Positions 25,001 to 34,439 of a stretch of 64,000 nt of DNA are shown piece by piece; the stretch's first letter is position 1; each line of letters begins with the position of its first letter. The stretch comes from Crocodylus rhombifer. Taxonomy: Eukaryota > Chordata > Crocodylia > Crocodylidae. Both the position numbers and the translations under genes were made by a program. The notes under the pieces were generated by a model. The model ran no database searches and had not been told where the DNA came from. It saw nothing but the letters and a program-made list of their open reading frames with translations. The DNA lies in NCBI GenBank assembly GCA_038503035.1, contig JAVSML010020386.1, forward strand, positions 189,225 to 253,224, in the 5' to 3' direction.

Positions 25001-28000
25001 GAGTATTGAACTCTTACTCTGCAAGCTATATTGTGCTTAGAATCTGGGGTCTGTACTAGATTTTTGTGAGCAGAGGGCTTTGCCTATTCAGTCACTTTAT
25101 TTTCCCCATGTAGTTTCTTTTTACTACTTAGCCAGCCTCCCAAATTATCAGCATTCTTAAAAGATACAGGGATGGGGAATAATACTCCTTCCATCAAAGG
25201 ACTAACACTCTGTGCCTTGTTTGTAATGAAATCAAGCTACTCTAAAACTCTATGAGTGCTGTACCTCTTGAGTGCCGTAAGGACTTTGTGATCTATTTTT
25301 GACAAGAAAATGTAACGGGAAAGCTATCTCGCAACACCTGAACCAGAGAATGTGGTAATCAACGTTTGCCTGGCATTTTTAGGAGATGGAAGGCTCTGTG
25401 CCATGGAACTGAAATGAATCCCCTGTGACTGTGAGGCCTTGCAAGTAACAATAATGCGCACACTTGGAATGGGTGTAGTCATTAGGTAGCATGTGAGGGG
25501 CCCATTTCCGCCCTTCTCTTATGCAGTTCTGCACAGGTGAGATTTCACTGTTCCTCTCCATTGAGCTGCAAGAAGCAGAGAACTTTACTAAGTATATTGA
25601 GTCGTCATTTGCACATTGACCTTTAAAACAAGATCTGATGGCTTTCTAAATGAGAGCCTGTAGTTCAGTCAGAAGACATTGGACTCAAGGCAGGCATTCC
25701 AGTGGAAATTTTAATGAGCTGTGTGAAGACGATCAGAAAGGCTGCCTTTGGGCCTTGAGAATCTATCAGTTCTGGATCAGTAATTTTGGACCATCCATCT
25801 CCCTTGAATTTTCTGCCTTTCATTAAATTTTCAGGGAGCCAGTTCTCTACCTGCATGGCAGGTCTCTTGAAGTGTAGCATTCTACCTTTCCTGTCTCCAA
25901 GATAAAGTGCACTAGAGGAGCTGCTACATTAATCACACACTTCTGTCACGGTCGTTAGAGTCTTAAAACTTCAGAGAGTCTTAAAAAGTTCTTCTTAACA
26001 TTGTTATTTTCCTGAGTCTTTTGTGGTGAACTGGATTTGTTGACTTCAGAAGTTGCCCCATCATGCTTTTTTGTCACTATAACCTGTCCTCTTGTGTAAC
26101 AGGTGCCAGAGTTGGTCACCGTTCTTTGATGAGATACTACAAGCAGCGCTTTGGTTTGTCAAGAGCAGTGGCTGTTGCTAAAAATAAGAAGGCTGTGGGC
26201 AAGGTGTTGCAGCAGTACAAGGCTTTGGGCTGGACCAGTGGGACAGGTATGTGGAAGAATTAAATCGGCTTATTAAACCTTTGAACTAACTGTCATCTTA
26301 TCAGTCAGTGCTTTTGAAGATGTTGTCTTGTGCTGCTGTTCTAGAAATGAAGGCATTGAATTCTTTCAGTAATCGCTTTGTGCTGGCAGATTCACTGCCT
26401 CGCTTCCTAGCAAGGAGCAGTACCAGTTCTGCCAGCAGGAAGATAGGCTGCTGGCAGTTAAAGATGGAGGAGAGAAGCCCAGTTCTGTTGCTATGCTATT
26501 GCAAGGGTTTCATACTTTCTCCCGCCTCCTGGTATTGCTCCTGTGCAAGTCTTTTTTATTTCTGGTAAATGAACAGAATCCCTTGTAGACACGTGTCATT
26601 CCATTCATGCTTTAACATCCCATTGTATTTTTTTCAGAAAGGCAGCCCCTGCACACACGCAGACCAGTCATGCCCATGCTGGTTTTTTTGTTGCAAGAGA
26701 TGTACCTAAGTCTTCATTTTACATCAGTGATGTAAAATGAAATTTGCAGGGGTGAATCCAGCCTGAACTGCAACCAGAGACCTAGCTTGAAACAAAAGCA
26801 AAGAAATTGGCTTGCTTGAAATGGAACTTGTTACCATTCAACAGTTGTACAAATGATACTCTGCTTTGTCTGCTAATATCAATCCCTCTCTCAGCCCTTT
26901 CCCAGTTTCCCACTGTCATTTGTTTTCCTTGGAGTTTGCCAGTATATTAATCTTCACTGCTGCTCTGCCCACCATCTGATACCTTAGTCTCTGTAGTCCT
27001 GGTGTCTTTAATTACAGATTAAATATTAGAGAAGTTCTTATGGAAGATTAGCCTAGAATTTAATTCTAGATGTGGCATTTTAACCTTGCTTGGGAGCAAT
27101 GGGTTACAGACATTTGTATTGAGACTAATTGTCAGCTTTTCTTTGCCAGAGTTGGTTGGTTGGTTGCAATTAAGATTACTGATCCATTTATGATTGGCAT
27201 TGTCAGAGCTAACAGCTTCTATTCTTGCCCTTCAGTACACTACTACATAACCCTGCATGAACTAACCATCTGACAGTTATCAACCTAGTCAGAGAACAAT
27301 TATGAGATCTGTATTGACTTGCAGAGAATGGTTGCTGCATAGCGTATATGCTAAGAATGACATGTTGCCATTGTTTAGTAAAATAACTTAGGCCAACTGA
27401 AAGGAGCATTTGAGATCTCTGAATGGAAAGAGTTGAAAAATTCACATTATTCATTTAATTCAGCTCTGTTTTTTTTCAGATAGATGGTAGAAGCCACTGT
27501 GAAACCAAGTTCCTTCATAACAACAGGAACTTGATCCTATAAATGATCTTTGTAGGGAAACCCCTGTGCTCATAGGCAGCTCTGTAGCAAGATGAGGGCC
27601 TGGGGGAAGGGAGATTAAACTGTCATTTACCTGACGCATGACTATCAATGAATAATTTCTCTGCTATGACCCTCTATAAGGACACTGATTCAAAATACCA
27701 TTTTTTCTGTTAAGAGACTTGGGAAGGCGTTGAGCTGAAATAAAAAAAACCCTTCTCTTATGCTGGAATGAGAGTGCCCATAGAGGGGATATGTACTGCT
27801 ATAATTATCGGTTTACCTCTTGCAGCATAATTAGACTTAGTCTAGAGTATAAAGCTGTGCTGGCAAAATTTGAGTTTTGGTGATAAACCTTTGACTATAT
27901 CAACATTCTCAGCTACTTTTGGTCAGCAGAGCTACAAGCTGAGTGAAATAAGTCTTCTTCTATAGGCTTTCACATACCTTCTGCTGGCTGGAATGGTCCT

Positions 28001-29229
28001 TTCAGCAGCTGGTGGCTTTCTTCCACTAGAACATGTACAAACCAGAGAAGTGTAAGGTGGGAGACCAGACCTGCCAGAAGTGTGGGGATAGGGCAGCTGT
28101 CTGCTGCCAGAGGCAGGGGAGTTATGGGCTAGGCCTTGGATTGCTGTAACTGGTAAACTTTTCTTCAGTTGACTGATCCTTAGACTTTAAGGCTAGGGAC
28201 AGACATTCAAAAAGCCTGAGCCTGAATTGATTCAATCCTTGCAGGTTAGTCTAACCTGGTTAGGGTGAACCAGTTTGTAACCACACAAACATCATCTCTG
28301 GACTGAGGAAATGTAGGCATATGCCTGCAGTGGCTCAGGCTAGAAGCTGGGGGGCACTAGAGCAGCCTTCCCTTCCCTTTTGTAGTGCTGAACTGAGGGG
28401 GCAGGTGTGGCCTGGCCCTGGCAGGACACTTTGATTAGGAAGGGGTCCCCCACCCTCCTTGCTGTTCCTTTGACCAGGGACGGAGCCCCTACTGTGGCCT
28501 TTACTTACACAGCAGGGAGTTGCATAGCATTTATCAGCCCATCAGCAAAACAAAAACCCCTCTCATTAGTTCAGGCTCTTCTTAAACAACTTTTTTACAA
28601 GGAAGGAATGGAGGGACGTTACCAGCTACTTGTTGATTAGCTCCAAAAAGCCCTGAGCAGACGCTGACCTGTCTGCCTTACACAGATACCTCTCAGCATT
28701 AGCTAGCATACCACAAGCTACCAGAGCTCTAGCCAGGGAGCAGAGGGGCGGGCCAGCCCTGCTATGGAGCTGATAGCCCTGTCCCAGGGCTAACAAGCAT
28801 CTGGGATGCTGGGGCAGTCTGGTTTAAGTTAAACCAGGACAGGGTCTGGGACAGACATTGCATAAACAAGTTTGACCCAAATCAGTTAAGTCTGACACTA
28901 CATTCAGCCAAGTTTATTGCAGACTGGCGTCAGCCATTTTCAGACTGGTTTATGTTTACTGAGTGTCTGTTCTGTTACAGGTTTAAACTGGTTTCTGATC
29001 TCTTAAACTAGTTTATGGGTAATGTCTGTCCCTAGCCCATGTCAGAGAGCAGCCTTGAAAATTACTAATCCTTATTCATTTTTCCCTCCTTTAACCAAAA
29101 GGGGCAGCATTAGCACAAGAGCGTGACATGCAGTATCTGCAGAGGATGAAGGCTAAGTGGATGCTGAAGACAGGAATGAGTAACAACGCTACGAAGCAGA
29201 TGCATTTTCGGGGGCAGGTCCGGTTCTGA
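12392..29229 (+). CDS. ZNF622: ZNF622 (ZPR9/Rei1 family), cytoplasmic 60S ribosome maturation factor, six coding exons, 469 aa
   Basis: Joining 12392-13007, 16631-16876, 18109-18271, 20347-20459, 26103-26246 and 29102-29229 gives 1410 nt, an uninterrupted 469-codon frame plus TGA, with GT-AG at every junction. The protein has four C2H2/U1-type zinc fingers: C6/C9/H22/H28, C69/C72/H85/H91, C246/C249/H262/H267 and C297/C300/H316/H322. A lysine-rich helical stretch lies near 86-120, an acidic segment at 196-233, and the conserved C-terminal block ends KQMHFRGQVRF. The length is close to the human protein (about 477 aa as I recall it). Family knowledge: the yeast homologue Rei1 acts on cytoplasmic pre-60S particles in recycling the Arx1/Alb1 export factors; the mammalian protein is also reported as a MELK substrate and B-MYB partner. 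Start choice: the ATG has A at -3 and G at +4 and opens directly into the first finger. No signal peptide or membrane segment is seen. All key zinc ligands are intact, so this is a functional gene, not a retrocopy. Confidence 0.98.
13008..13784 (+). other. ZNF622: ZNF622 intron 1, 5' part
   Basis: Unique-looking intronic sequence between the donor and the CR1 insertion; nothing was recognised. Confidence 0.6.
13785..15024 (+). mobile_element. CR1 LINE fragment in ZNF622 intron 1 (sense)
   Basis: 13794-14290 encodes reverse transcriptase blocks: DVIYLDFKKAFDLVSHDHL, GVPQGSVLGPILFN and the catalytic FADDTK. A frameshift near 14270-14330 moves the rest to another frame (14318-14899: [35 protein letters not shown]). 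The 3' tail ends at about 15024 in repeated TCTATGAAA units. It is 5'-truncated, lacks the endonuclease, and is dead. Confidence 0.93.
15025..15769 (+). other. ZNF622: ZNF622 intron 1, middle part
   Basis: Nothing was recognised apart from a TTTATTTGTTTG-type low-complexity patch near 15518-15541. Confidence 0.5.
15770..16052 (+). mobile_element. hAT element, 283 bp (family TAGAGGTGCAC)
   Basis: The termini TAGAGTTGCACTGACACA and (reverse complement) TAGAGGTGAACCAATAAAG are flanked by 8-bp near-duplicates CTTTCTTT (15762-15769) and CTTTCTAA (16053-16060), 6 of 8 matching. It is homologous to the end of the 9.83-10.76 kb element, and is internally deleted with no transposase. Confidence 0.8.
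16210..16470. mobile_element. Dispersed repeat, possibly a Chompy-like MITE
   Basis: The stretch with GTTGGTCTAAGGACATAGAC, GATATCTTTTATTAGATCAA and CATCCTTCTTCAGGC resembles an element I remember as common in reptile genomes. The family name is from memory and not checked; boundaries are approximate. Confidence 0.35.
16631..16876 (+). CDS. ZNF622: ZNF622 coding exon 2 (residues 206-287)
   Basis: The acceptor is TGCATTAG at 16623-16630 and the donor GG|GTAAGT at 16877. The exon encodes the rest of the acidic segment, the short DCLFC motif of finger 3, its two histidines (H262, H267) and the FFIPDIEYL block typical of the family. It opens with GWEDVDSDED, which fuses in frame to the glutamates at the end of exon 1. 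Confidence 0.97.
16959..17323. mobile_element. hAT element, 365 bp, in ZNF622 intron 2
   Basis: It begins CAGTGGAACCCAGCTTTTTT and ends GATTGATGATCCCTG. It is flanked by TCGTATGG (16951-16958) and TCATATGG (17324-17331), an 8-bp target duplication with one transition. The interior repeats 'tgtgggcc' and 'ctgatctgg'-like words. It starts about 80 bp after the exon 2 donor. Confidence 0.8.
17408..17444 (-). mobile_element. Terminal fragment of a dispersed DNA element
   Basis: Read on minus, CAGTGTTCCCTCTAAGGTGT opens the fragment. The same stretch recurs at 2469-2502. The other end was not found. Confidence 0.4.
17445..18108 (+). other. ZNF622: ZNF622 intron 2, 3' part
   Basis: Nothing was recognised apart from the exon 3 acceptor. 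Confidence 0.55.
18109..18271 (+). CDS. ZNF622: ZNF622 coding exon 3 (finger 4)
   Basis: The acceptor is TTTTTCCAG ending at 18108 and the donor CAG|GTGAGG at 18272. It encodes residues 288-341, including CLWC and the paired histidines of finger 4 and the AALEFADFYDF stretch. This is the most conserved part of the protein. Codon 342 (Arg) is split 2+1 with exon 4. Confidence 0.97.
18272..19302 (+). other. ZNF622: ZNF622 intron 3, 5' part
   Basis: No repeat terminus, hairpin or conserved open frame was recognised. Confidence 0.5.
19311..19855. mobile_element. hAT element, 545 bp, with internal minisatellite, in intron 3
   Basis: The termini CAGTGGTGCTCAACCTTTT and (reverse complement) CAGGGGTGCTCAACC are flanked by perfect 8-bp duplications TCTTAGAA at 19303-19310 and 19856-19863. 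The interior is a tandem array of roughly 50-bp GC-rich units anchored on GGCCTGG at 19491, 19541, 19591 and 19633, with a diverged unit at 19683. No transposase is present. Confidence 0.92.
19440..19735. repeat. About 50-bp minisatellite inside the hAT element
   Basis: Units share a 'GGGGGCCTGGC...CCCTCTCCCAC' core with spacings of 50, 50, 42 and 50 bp. The long open frames at 19360-19929 and 19386-19781 are by-products of this periodicity. Confidence 0.8.
19864..20346 (+). other. ZNF622: ZNF622 intron 3, 3' part
   Basis: Nothing was recognised before the exon 4 acceptor. Confidence 0.5.
20347..20459 (+). CDS. ZNF622: ZNF622 coding exon 4
   Basis: The acceptor is TTTCACAG ending at 20346 and the donor CAG|GTAGGC at 20460. 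It encodes roughly residues 342-379: an SYPEYKEGED start, a variable linker, then the SEKNLEY and MELILPSG blocks. Reading on past the donor would add about 37 non-family residues before a stop, so the donor is the better end. Confidence 0.95.
20460..21244 (+). other. ZNF622: ZNF622 intron 4, 5' part
   Basis: No feature was supported in this stretch. Confidence 0.5.
21261..22735. repeat. GC-rich compound repeat block with internal direct and inverted copies
   Basis: The block starts near a hAT-like CAGGGGTGGCCATGAGTGCC and ends near (reverse complement) CAGGGGCAGGCAATTACTTC. The termini are alike but no target duplication is seen. Inside, a 'GCCAGCCATGGGGTGGGCGAGG' type word (broken by variants) recurs directly near 21548, 21758 and 22228 and inverted near 21640 and 22105. 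GTGTGGGGCTG (21692) faces CAGCCCCACAC (21720). The many overlapping ORFs here are compositional. Confidence 0.55.
22736..24785 (+). other. ZNF622: ZNF622 intron 4, middle part
   Basis: 23160-23580 is GC-richer and repeat-like, but I cannot assign it or find termini. CAATGTCATTGTG is repeated at 23169-23190. Nothing else was recognised. Confidence 0.35.
24794..24960. mobile_element. Short hAT-like element, 167 bp
   Basis: The termini CAGGGCGGGATTAAC and (reverse complement) CAGGACCTGATTAACC are flanked by GCAGTACC (24786-24793) and TCAGTACA (24961-24968), sharing CAGTAC (6 of 8). The 'AGGCAAACTAGGTACATGCC' interior resembles a common hAT type. Confidence 0.65.
24961..26102 (+). other. ZNF622: ZNF622 intron 4, 3' part
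   Basis: No repeat terminus or exon was recognised before the exon 5 acceptor. Confidence 0.5.
26103..26246 (+). CDS. ZNF622: ZNF622 coding exon 5
   Basis: The acceptor is GTGTAACAG ending at 26102 and the donor ACAG|GTATGTG at 26247. It encodes residues 380-427 with the ARVGHRSLMRYYKQRFG block and the basic AVAKNKKAVGKVLQQYKALGW run. It is separated from exon 4 by a 5.6-kb repeat-loaded intron. Confidence 0.96.
26715..26739. repeat. Perfect 25-bp palindrome in intron 5
   Basis: CATTTTACATCA, one G, then TGATGTAAAATG: 12-bp arms with no mismatch. Confidence 0.95.
26740..28190 (+). other. ZNF622: ZNF622 intron 5, middle part
   Basis: 28036-28068 (TACAAACCAGAGAA...GGAGACCAG) recurs at 29625-29657 in the 3' UTR with four or so differences, an unnamed short dispersed repeat. 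Nothing else was supported. Confidence 0.4.
28191..29037. mobile_element. DNA transposon with 17-bp perfect TIRs, 847 bp, in intron 5
   Basis: The left end GGCTAGGGACAGACATT is exactly reverse-complemented at the right end (29021-29037). The subterminal parts are AT-rich with 'aaactagttt' and 'aaactggtttc' words. No target duplication or transposase was found. Its right end lies only 64 bp before exon 6. Confidence 0.8.
29102..29229 (+). CDS. ZNF622: ZNF622 coding exon 6 (C terminus and stop)
   Basis: The acceptor is AAAAG at 29101 behind a pyrimidine tract; it must lie there to keep the frame. It encodes the terminal 42 residues from split Gly428 through QERDMQYLQRMK and ATKQMHFRGQVRF to TGA at 29227-29229. 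A run of 15 C begins six bases after the stop. Confidence 0.96.
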
Positions 29230-29234
29230 ACAAG

Positions 29235-29249
29235 CCCCCCCCCCCCCCC
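29235..29249. repeat. C15 homopolymer in the 3' UTR
   Basis: Fifteen C starting six bases after the ZNF622 stop codon, followed by GGGTG. The minus strand is therefore a G-run. Confidence 0.95.
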
Positions 29250-30299
29250 GGGTGCTGTATGGAGCTGCTGTTATGGGAGGAGATTTTGGTAGCTTCTGGC
29301 ATGGGGATTCAGAATCCAAATGGACCTAGTTCCTGATCGATGGATTCTTCAGTGCTGGAGGTCCTCCTCCTCTCTGACGAGCTCTGGAGACTGTCTAGTC
29401 TAATGACCTGATGGTTGGCCTATCAAATTTTAAATTAATGTATCTTGAAGGATGTGGTAAGGGTAGTCACCTCTGATTTAATTACATTACGTGCATCCTT
29501 TTATTGTTCTTCAGCAGATTCTTGTTAACAGATGGTTTTCCGGTGCCTTAATCATATTACAGAAAACTGGAAATTTCAGAGGTGTGAGGTGGTAGAGAGG
29601 GAGCTGAGGTCAAATTTCTACACCTACAAACCAGAGAACTGTAAGGCAGGAGACCAGTCCTTTAGCTCTTCAAATTAGTATGGAAAGTGGTTTCCCTTTA
29701 CATGTTTGCAAAAGATTATCTAGAGCTGCATTTATAGACTTTTTAAACTCGCCCTGTATCAAGCAGTCGTGGAAAAGGCACTTTAACCTGGTGCATTAAA
29801 AATCCTTCCTTGGGTGTGTATTCAGGAAAGCTTTTTGGAACACTGAATTTTCAGCATGTGGAAAGTGACAAGTAATCTGTTCAGTTGTATTAAGACAGTG
29901 GAGGGATTTTGGTTCCAATTGTTTGAAGGGAGAACTGGCTGAAATCCTAATTCCAGTTTTGGATGATGAATATTTTTTTTACCCTTAAAATTCAGCCTAC
30001 TGTCCCTTGTTTCCAGAGAACACTGGGAGGTGGGGCAGGGGAGGAGGTTGATTAAAAACATTACAGTGCTCCATTTAGGCTTTAATTTAAAAAAAATATT
30101 TCACATGCACACTTACAAGCTTGAATGCTTGAAATATTCATTTAAGCATGTGCCTTTCTATCATTTTACCTCCTGCAGGCCTCTAATGGATTGTTAAGGT
30201 TACACTAATGACTTTACTGATTAACTCCAATATTTAATCTTGTGCTGTACTCTTAAAAACCTGTCCCTGACCTGCTCTTGTACTGTTCTGTATCATCTT

Positions 30300-30305
30300 A
30301 ATAAA
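30300..30305 (+). terminator. ZNF622: Candidate polyadenylation signal of ZNF622
   Basis: AATAAA lies in an AT-rich context 1.07 kb after the stop codon and is the first canonical hexamer on the + strand downstream of the coding sequence. Confidence 0.55.
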
Positions 30306-30805
30306 AATGTATGCAAATACCAGGTCACCATTTAGATGCACCTGGAGCTTTTCAAAAGGATTGGCTATAAAGCAGTGTCCAAACAAAATAAGGATTCTTC
30401 TGAACCAGCCAACTGAGAGTTAAAACTGTCTATGCATTTGGGAGAACAAGACAAGGGTCATATCAATCTTCTTTCACTGCTGCACAATTCTTAATTAAAG
30501 GTCTGTCATGAGCAGTTTGAAGAATTCCATGTTCCTCTAACTGGTTAATTTGTTAGTGCTCCAGGAAAGACAGTACATGTGTTCATTATTTAAGATTACA
30601 AGGATGGTGCAGAGAACAGCATGTATTTGGGTATGTAGAAGCGTATCTGCTCAGCATACATCACTGCTACCTGAATTAATACAGGGCATGGTTTAGATCC
30701 AGCTTCTATTTCCTGAAATTAATCCAATGGCCTCTGCTATAGAGCATAGTTGGTTTAGATTGCTGGGTAAGACTATAACTCTTTCCTGAGATTATGTCTA
30801 TAATT

Positions 30806-31114
30806 AGGGGCGCCTATACATATGCAGAGAGGCTGCTCCGACACACTGTAATTACAGCATGTTGGAGCAGATTTGATTAATTGAGTCTGCTGGAACGTGG
30901 TAATTACTGTGCTACAGCAGATTCCAGTGTCACGTGCATCAGCGTCCCTGTGCTGAAAATGGCAGCGGGGTGCTTTAACTAAAGCTTGTTCAGTGCCTTC
31001 AGTGGGGACACTGATACATGTGACACTCTGGGTGCTTTTATTAGAGCAGCCCTTGGAGCTACTCTAATTAAAGCACCACCTCCCCACTCCCGGAGCATGT
31101 GTATAAACACCCCT
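30806..31114. mobile_element. Palindrome-rich MITE with 20-bp imperfect TIRs
   Basis: AGGGGCGCCTATACATATGC at the left matches AGGGGTGTTTATACACATGC (reverse complement) at the right in 16 of 20 positions. The interior hairpin is GTGCTTTTATTAGAG...CTCTAATTAAAGCAC. It is related to 11291-11565. No target duplication was seen. Confidence 0.65.
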
Positions 31115-31127
31115 CAGGCCCTGCCAC

Positions 31128-31375
31128 ATAGTTTCATAGTTGGTAGGGTCAGAAGGGACCTGAGCAGATCATCAAGTCCAACCCCTGCCATGGCAGGAAA
31201 AAGTACTGGGGTCAAATGACCCCAGCAAGGTGTTCATCCAGCCTCCTCTTAAAGACCCCCAGGGTAGGAGCCTGCACCACTTCACTTAGAAGTTGGTTCC
31301 AGATCCTAGCCACCCTGACAGTGAAGTAGTGCCTCCTGATGTTCAAATTAAAGCTGGAGAGAAACCTGTTATAAA
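31128..31375 (-). mobile_element. CR1 LINE 3' end fragment, minus strand
   Basis: It matches the other minus CR1 tails (compare 40061-40290): TCATAGTTGGTAGGGTCAGA, CAAGTCCAACCCC, CTCTTAAAGACCCCCAGGGT, AAGTTGGTTCCAG. It covers only the 3' UTR and the last ORF2 codons. Confidence 0.9.
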
Positions 31376-33770
31376 ATTACTACACATTTCCAAGCACTAA
31401 CTTTGCAGATGGTTGGCTCTTTTTATAGTTGGATGGACATTTTTATGCTGTGATTATTACTCTGCACATGTGGCCAGTTTAAATTTATTGTGCAATTAAC
31501 CATGAATTGCATAATGTATGTGATGCGTGGTCGGGGTATAGGTTCTGCTTCACATGCGGTCATCACAGGGACTGCTGGATGCACGTGCATGGTATTGCCA
31601 GGAGACATGAACTTTGGCTCAGACAGTCTTATATGAAATACTGAGGTTCACAACCAGGACTGAACATCCCTTCTCTTTCTCTTGCAAATAAACTGATAAT
31701 TTAAATAATTTCCTTCAGAATTAATCTGATTTTGGAAGTGGTAACACCTTAACTCCTTTAAAACTCAATGGGTAGGACATCCTGGTACTGCTCTTGCTTG
31801 TAGGTTATTCAGTTGTTAGACTCAGAACTGCTCCTGCTGACCTGTTCCCTCTCTTACTAAGGAGACCTTTAAAGACCAGCAAGTGTAGGGAAACACAGGA
31901 TGTCCTATTTGGGGGGTGGAGGAGCGTAGTTCGGCAGATTTCTTTCTCTTTGCCCTTTTAAAAAAATTCAGACTGATAATGTCCCTTTCCCATGCAGGTG
32001 AGGGCATATTTCATTGCTAGACAGTTGTCTTTGTTTAACAGCAGTGCTTTGGTTACATTTTTTTCAAGTGTGGAAGGTTAAATGTAAATGGTAAGTAACT
32101 TTTTATTTCTTTTAAGGGAATATGAAAGATTCAGAGTTACAACTTCAAGGGCCAAAGGGTAGGAAAAGCTGTCAGCTAAAGTAAAATTAAAATGCCTAAT
32201 CAGTTGGCACCATTCTGCATGCTCATTCATTCCATCCTAGCATGCCAGGTAGGGCAGTTCAGATGCTCTTAAAGCTCTGAATGTCTGACTTTTTGTACTC
32301 TCTCTCACATTCACTTCTGGACCTAACCTAGTTTCAGACTAGAGACTTCTCTATCAGAGGGTTGATTTTAAGATGTGTGTCTCTACCCGTGTTTTGCATA
32401 CCAAAACTATGCCACTTTAGCCTGTAATCTCTGGATGAAGCCCATTACATAGTGGACTAGCAGGCCTTCAACATGGTGAGTAATTTATTAAAGAGTGAAT
32501 TGTTAGCAGCAAGTTTATCTCCTATTTGAACTGGCCACATGTTAGTTCCCAGCCATTAGATCCTTATGTCTTTCCTTACTAGGTCAAATGTTTCTGCTGG
32601 TGGCAATACTATCAGTTTGTGATCAAATTCTCTCTCAATTTTTTCTCTAATAGCTAATCTTTACGCTCTTTAAATCTCACTCTGAGGCAGGTTTTTTAGT
32701 GTTCAAATCATTGTGGCTTTTTTCCAAACCTGTTTCAATTTTACAACTTGCTTTTTGACGTTCTAATGCCAAAACAGAACACTACTACTGGTTTAAAACG
32801 AAACCAATTAACACCAATTAACAATTAACACCAATTAACAATTAAATGTTAAATATGTTAACATTTATAAAGATTTGCCTCAAAAGGAGTATTAGGCACC
32901 CAAATACCTTTAACAGTCTAGCCCTGAATCAATATTCACTGTGTTTTAAGATGAACTCATTGCCGTCTTTGGATGCTTCCAGAGCAGACTTAAAGTTTAG
33001 CTGTAAGAACAGCAGTGTTGGGGATGTGTACATAGCAAAAAAACCAAAAACACTGCTCAGCTATGTTTTGAGCTGAGCTGCGTGATGATTTTTAGAGTTA
33101 TTCTTCCAATCAAAGATTATTTTTGGAGGGGGGAGGAGGGTTCAGCTTACAGTCTACAGACAAAATTAAGTCTGCTATACTGATTTCTAAAACCAGCGGA
33201 ATACTTTTAACATTAAAGACTTTGATTGGTCTCTGATTTATTCTGGAAAACAACTGCACCCCTGATAATTGGCACAACACAGGACTTTCTCCCATTTTAA
33301 CTTAGAACCTTTTTATATGTCTTGCATGAAGCTTAATACTTTCCTTCTTGAAGCTGAAAGTGTTTTAGAAATATAGACATTCTCTTGTGTACAGCAGAGG
33401 GTTTACGCCTTGTTGTTTCAGTAGTTGATAAGATGCAGTCTGAAATAGAGCTCTCTTTGCCACAATATGGCCTGTGCCTAACTGTCTTCCATAAAAGTGC
33501 AGCTGAAGGAAGCTAAAGATTCTAGTTTAAAAAAAGCATGAGCTTTAGTGGGTGATCTAATGAAGCACACAGTCAGCTATGAAAGCTTTTGCATCTCTGA
33601 AGGTAGTCTGTAAGATGCTGTCCTGACCTTTCTTCTGCCAGGGATTTAAAGGCAGGGTTTCTCCCTGTTGTTAACTGACAGAATCTCCTTGGAAGCAGTC
33701 TCATTCTACCTTTGTTCTTCTACTATTTTCAGTGGTTAAGATGCTGCTTTTATACAATATCATCTATTAT
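31376..33770. other. Intergenic, nothing recognised except one low-complexity patch
   Basis: 32803-32850 repeats CAATTAACA-type words. There is no gene or repeat terminus that I can name. Confidence 0.45.
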
Positions 33771-33829
33771 CTGGCTATGGGGTAGGCAACCAAGAATGAA
33801 AACGCTGCAAAGTCGGCTGTTTTGAAAGG

Positions 33830-34160
33830 ACAGATATGCTGTCCTTCTCCCCCCCCCCCCCCCCCCCCCCCCGTGCCCTGCCCTGGCCATGCCACCATGG
33901 CAAACCACCTCCTGCCCATCTGGCAGCAGTGGGGGTGGCGGTGGCATGGAGTTGTGCCACCTATTGCTGCTGGGCAAGCAGGGGGGTGCATGGCTCCTGG
34001 GAGAGAGGCAGCAGGGCAGGGAGCCCCGAGCCCTCAGTGGGCAGCCTGCACCCACCACCACTCTGGTTCTGCTCCAGCTGTGCCACCTGGAGTGAGTGTG
34101 AAGAAAAAGAGGGGAGCTAGAGGCGAGCATATGTTCCACCTTTGCAAAAGGTCAGCCTAA
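33830..34160 (+). repeat. GC-rich dispersed repeat, second copy, with C24 tract
   Basis: 33890-34060 aligns in direct orientation with 62660-62840 (GGCAGCAGTGGGG-TGGC, GGGGCTCCTGG/ATGGCTCCTGG, GAGCCC-GAGCCC, GGCAGCC). C24 lies at 33849-33872. The ORFs on both strands are compositional. Confidence 0.7.
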
Positions 34161-34439
34161 AAACAAGGTGTGTGTGTTTTATTTGTTGTTATCTGTAATA
34201 ATGTAATATAAGGCCAGGAAGAAATGCTACTATGTGGCTCAGTGAGATAGACCCTGCCCCCATGGAAGGGAAGGGGCCCTGAGGTCTACCTTTAGTATTT
34301 AATAGTCATTGGATAAAATGGATAGATGGGAGTCATGGTTAATAGAAGGGGGAAGACATTGCTAAAGCATGCATTAATTTAGTTTTCATGAAGATTTCTT
34401 AAAGCAAACACAAGGACTTGAGTAACCTGAGAACTGAAA

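Larger units (their letters stand above)
29230..30320 (+). other. ZNF622: ZNF622 3' UTR
   Basis: Sequence from the stop codon to just beyond the first AATAAA hexamer I see (30300-30305). It includes C15 at 29235-29249 and an AT-rich distal part. The end is inferred from the hexamer; exact cleavage is not visible. Confidence 0.6.
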
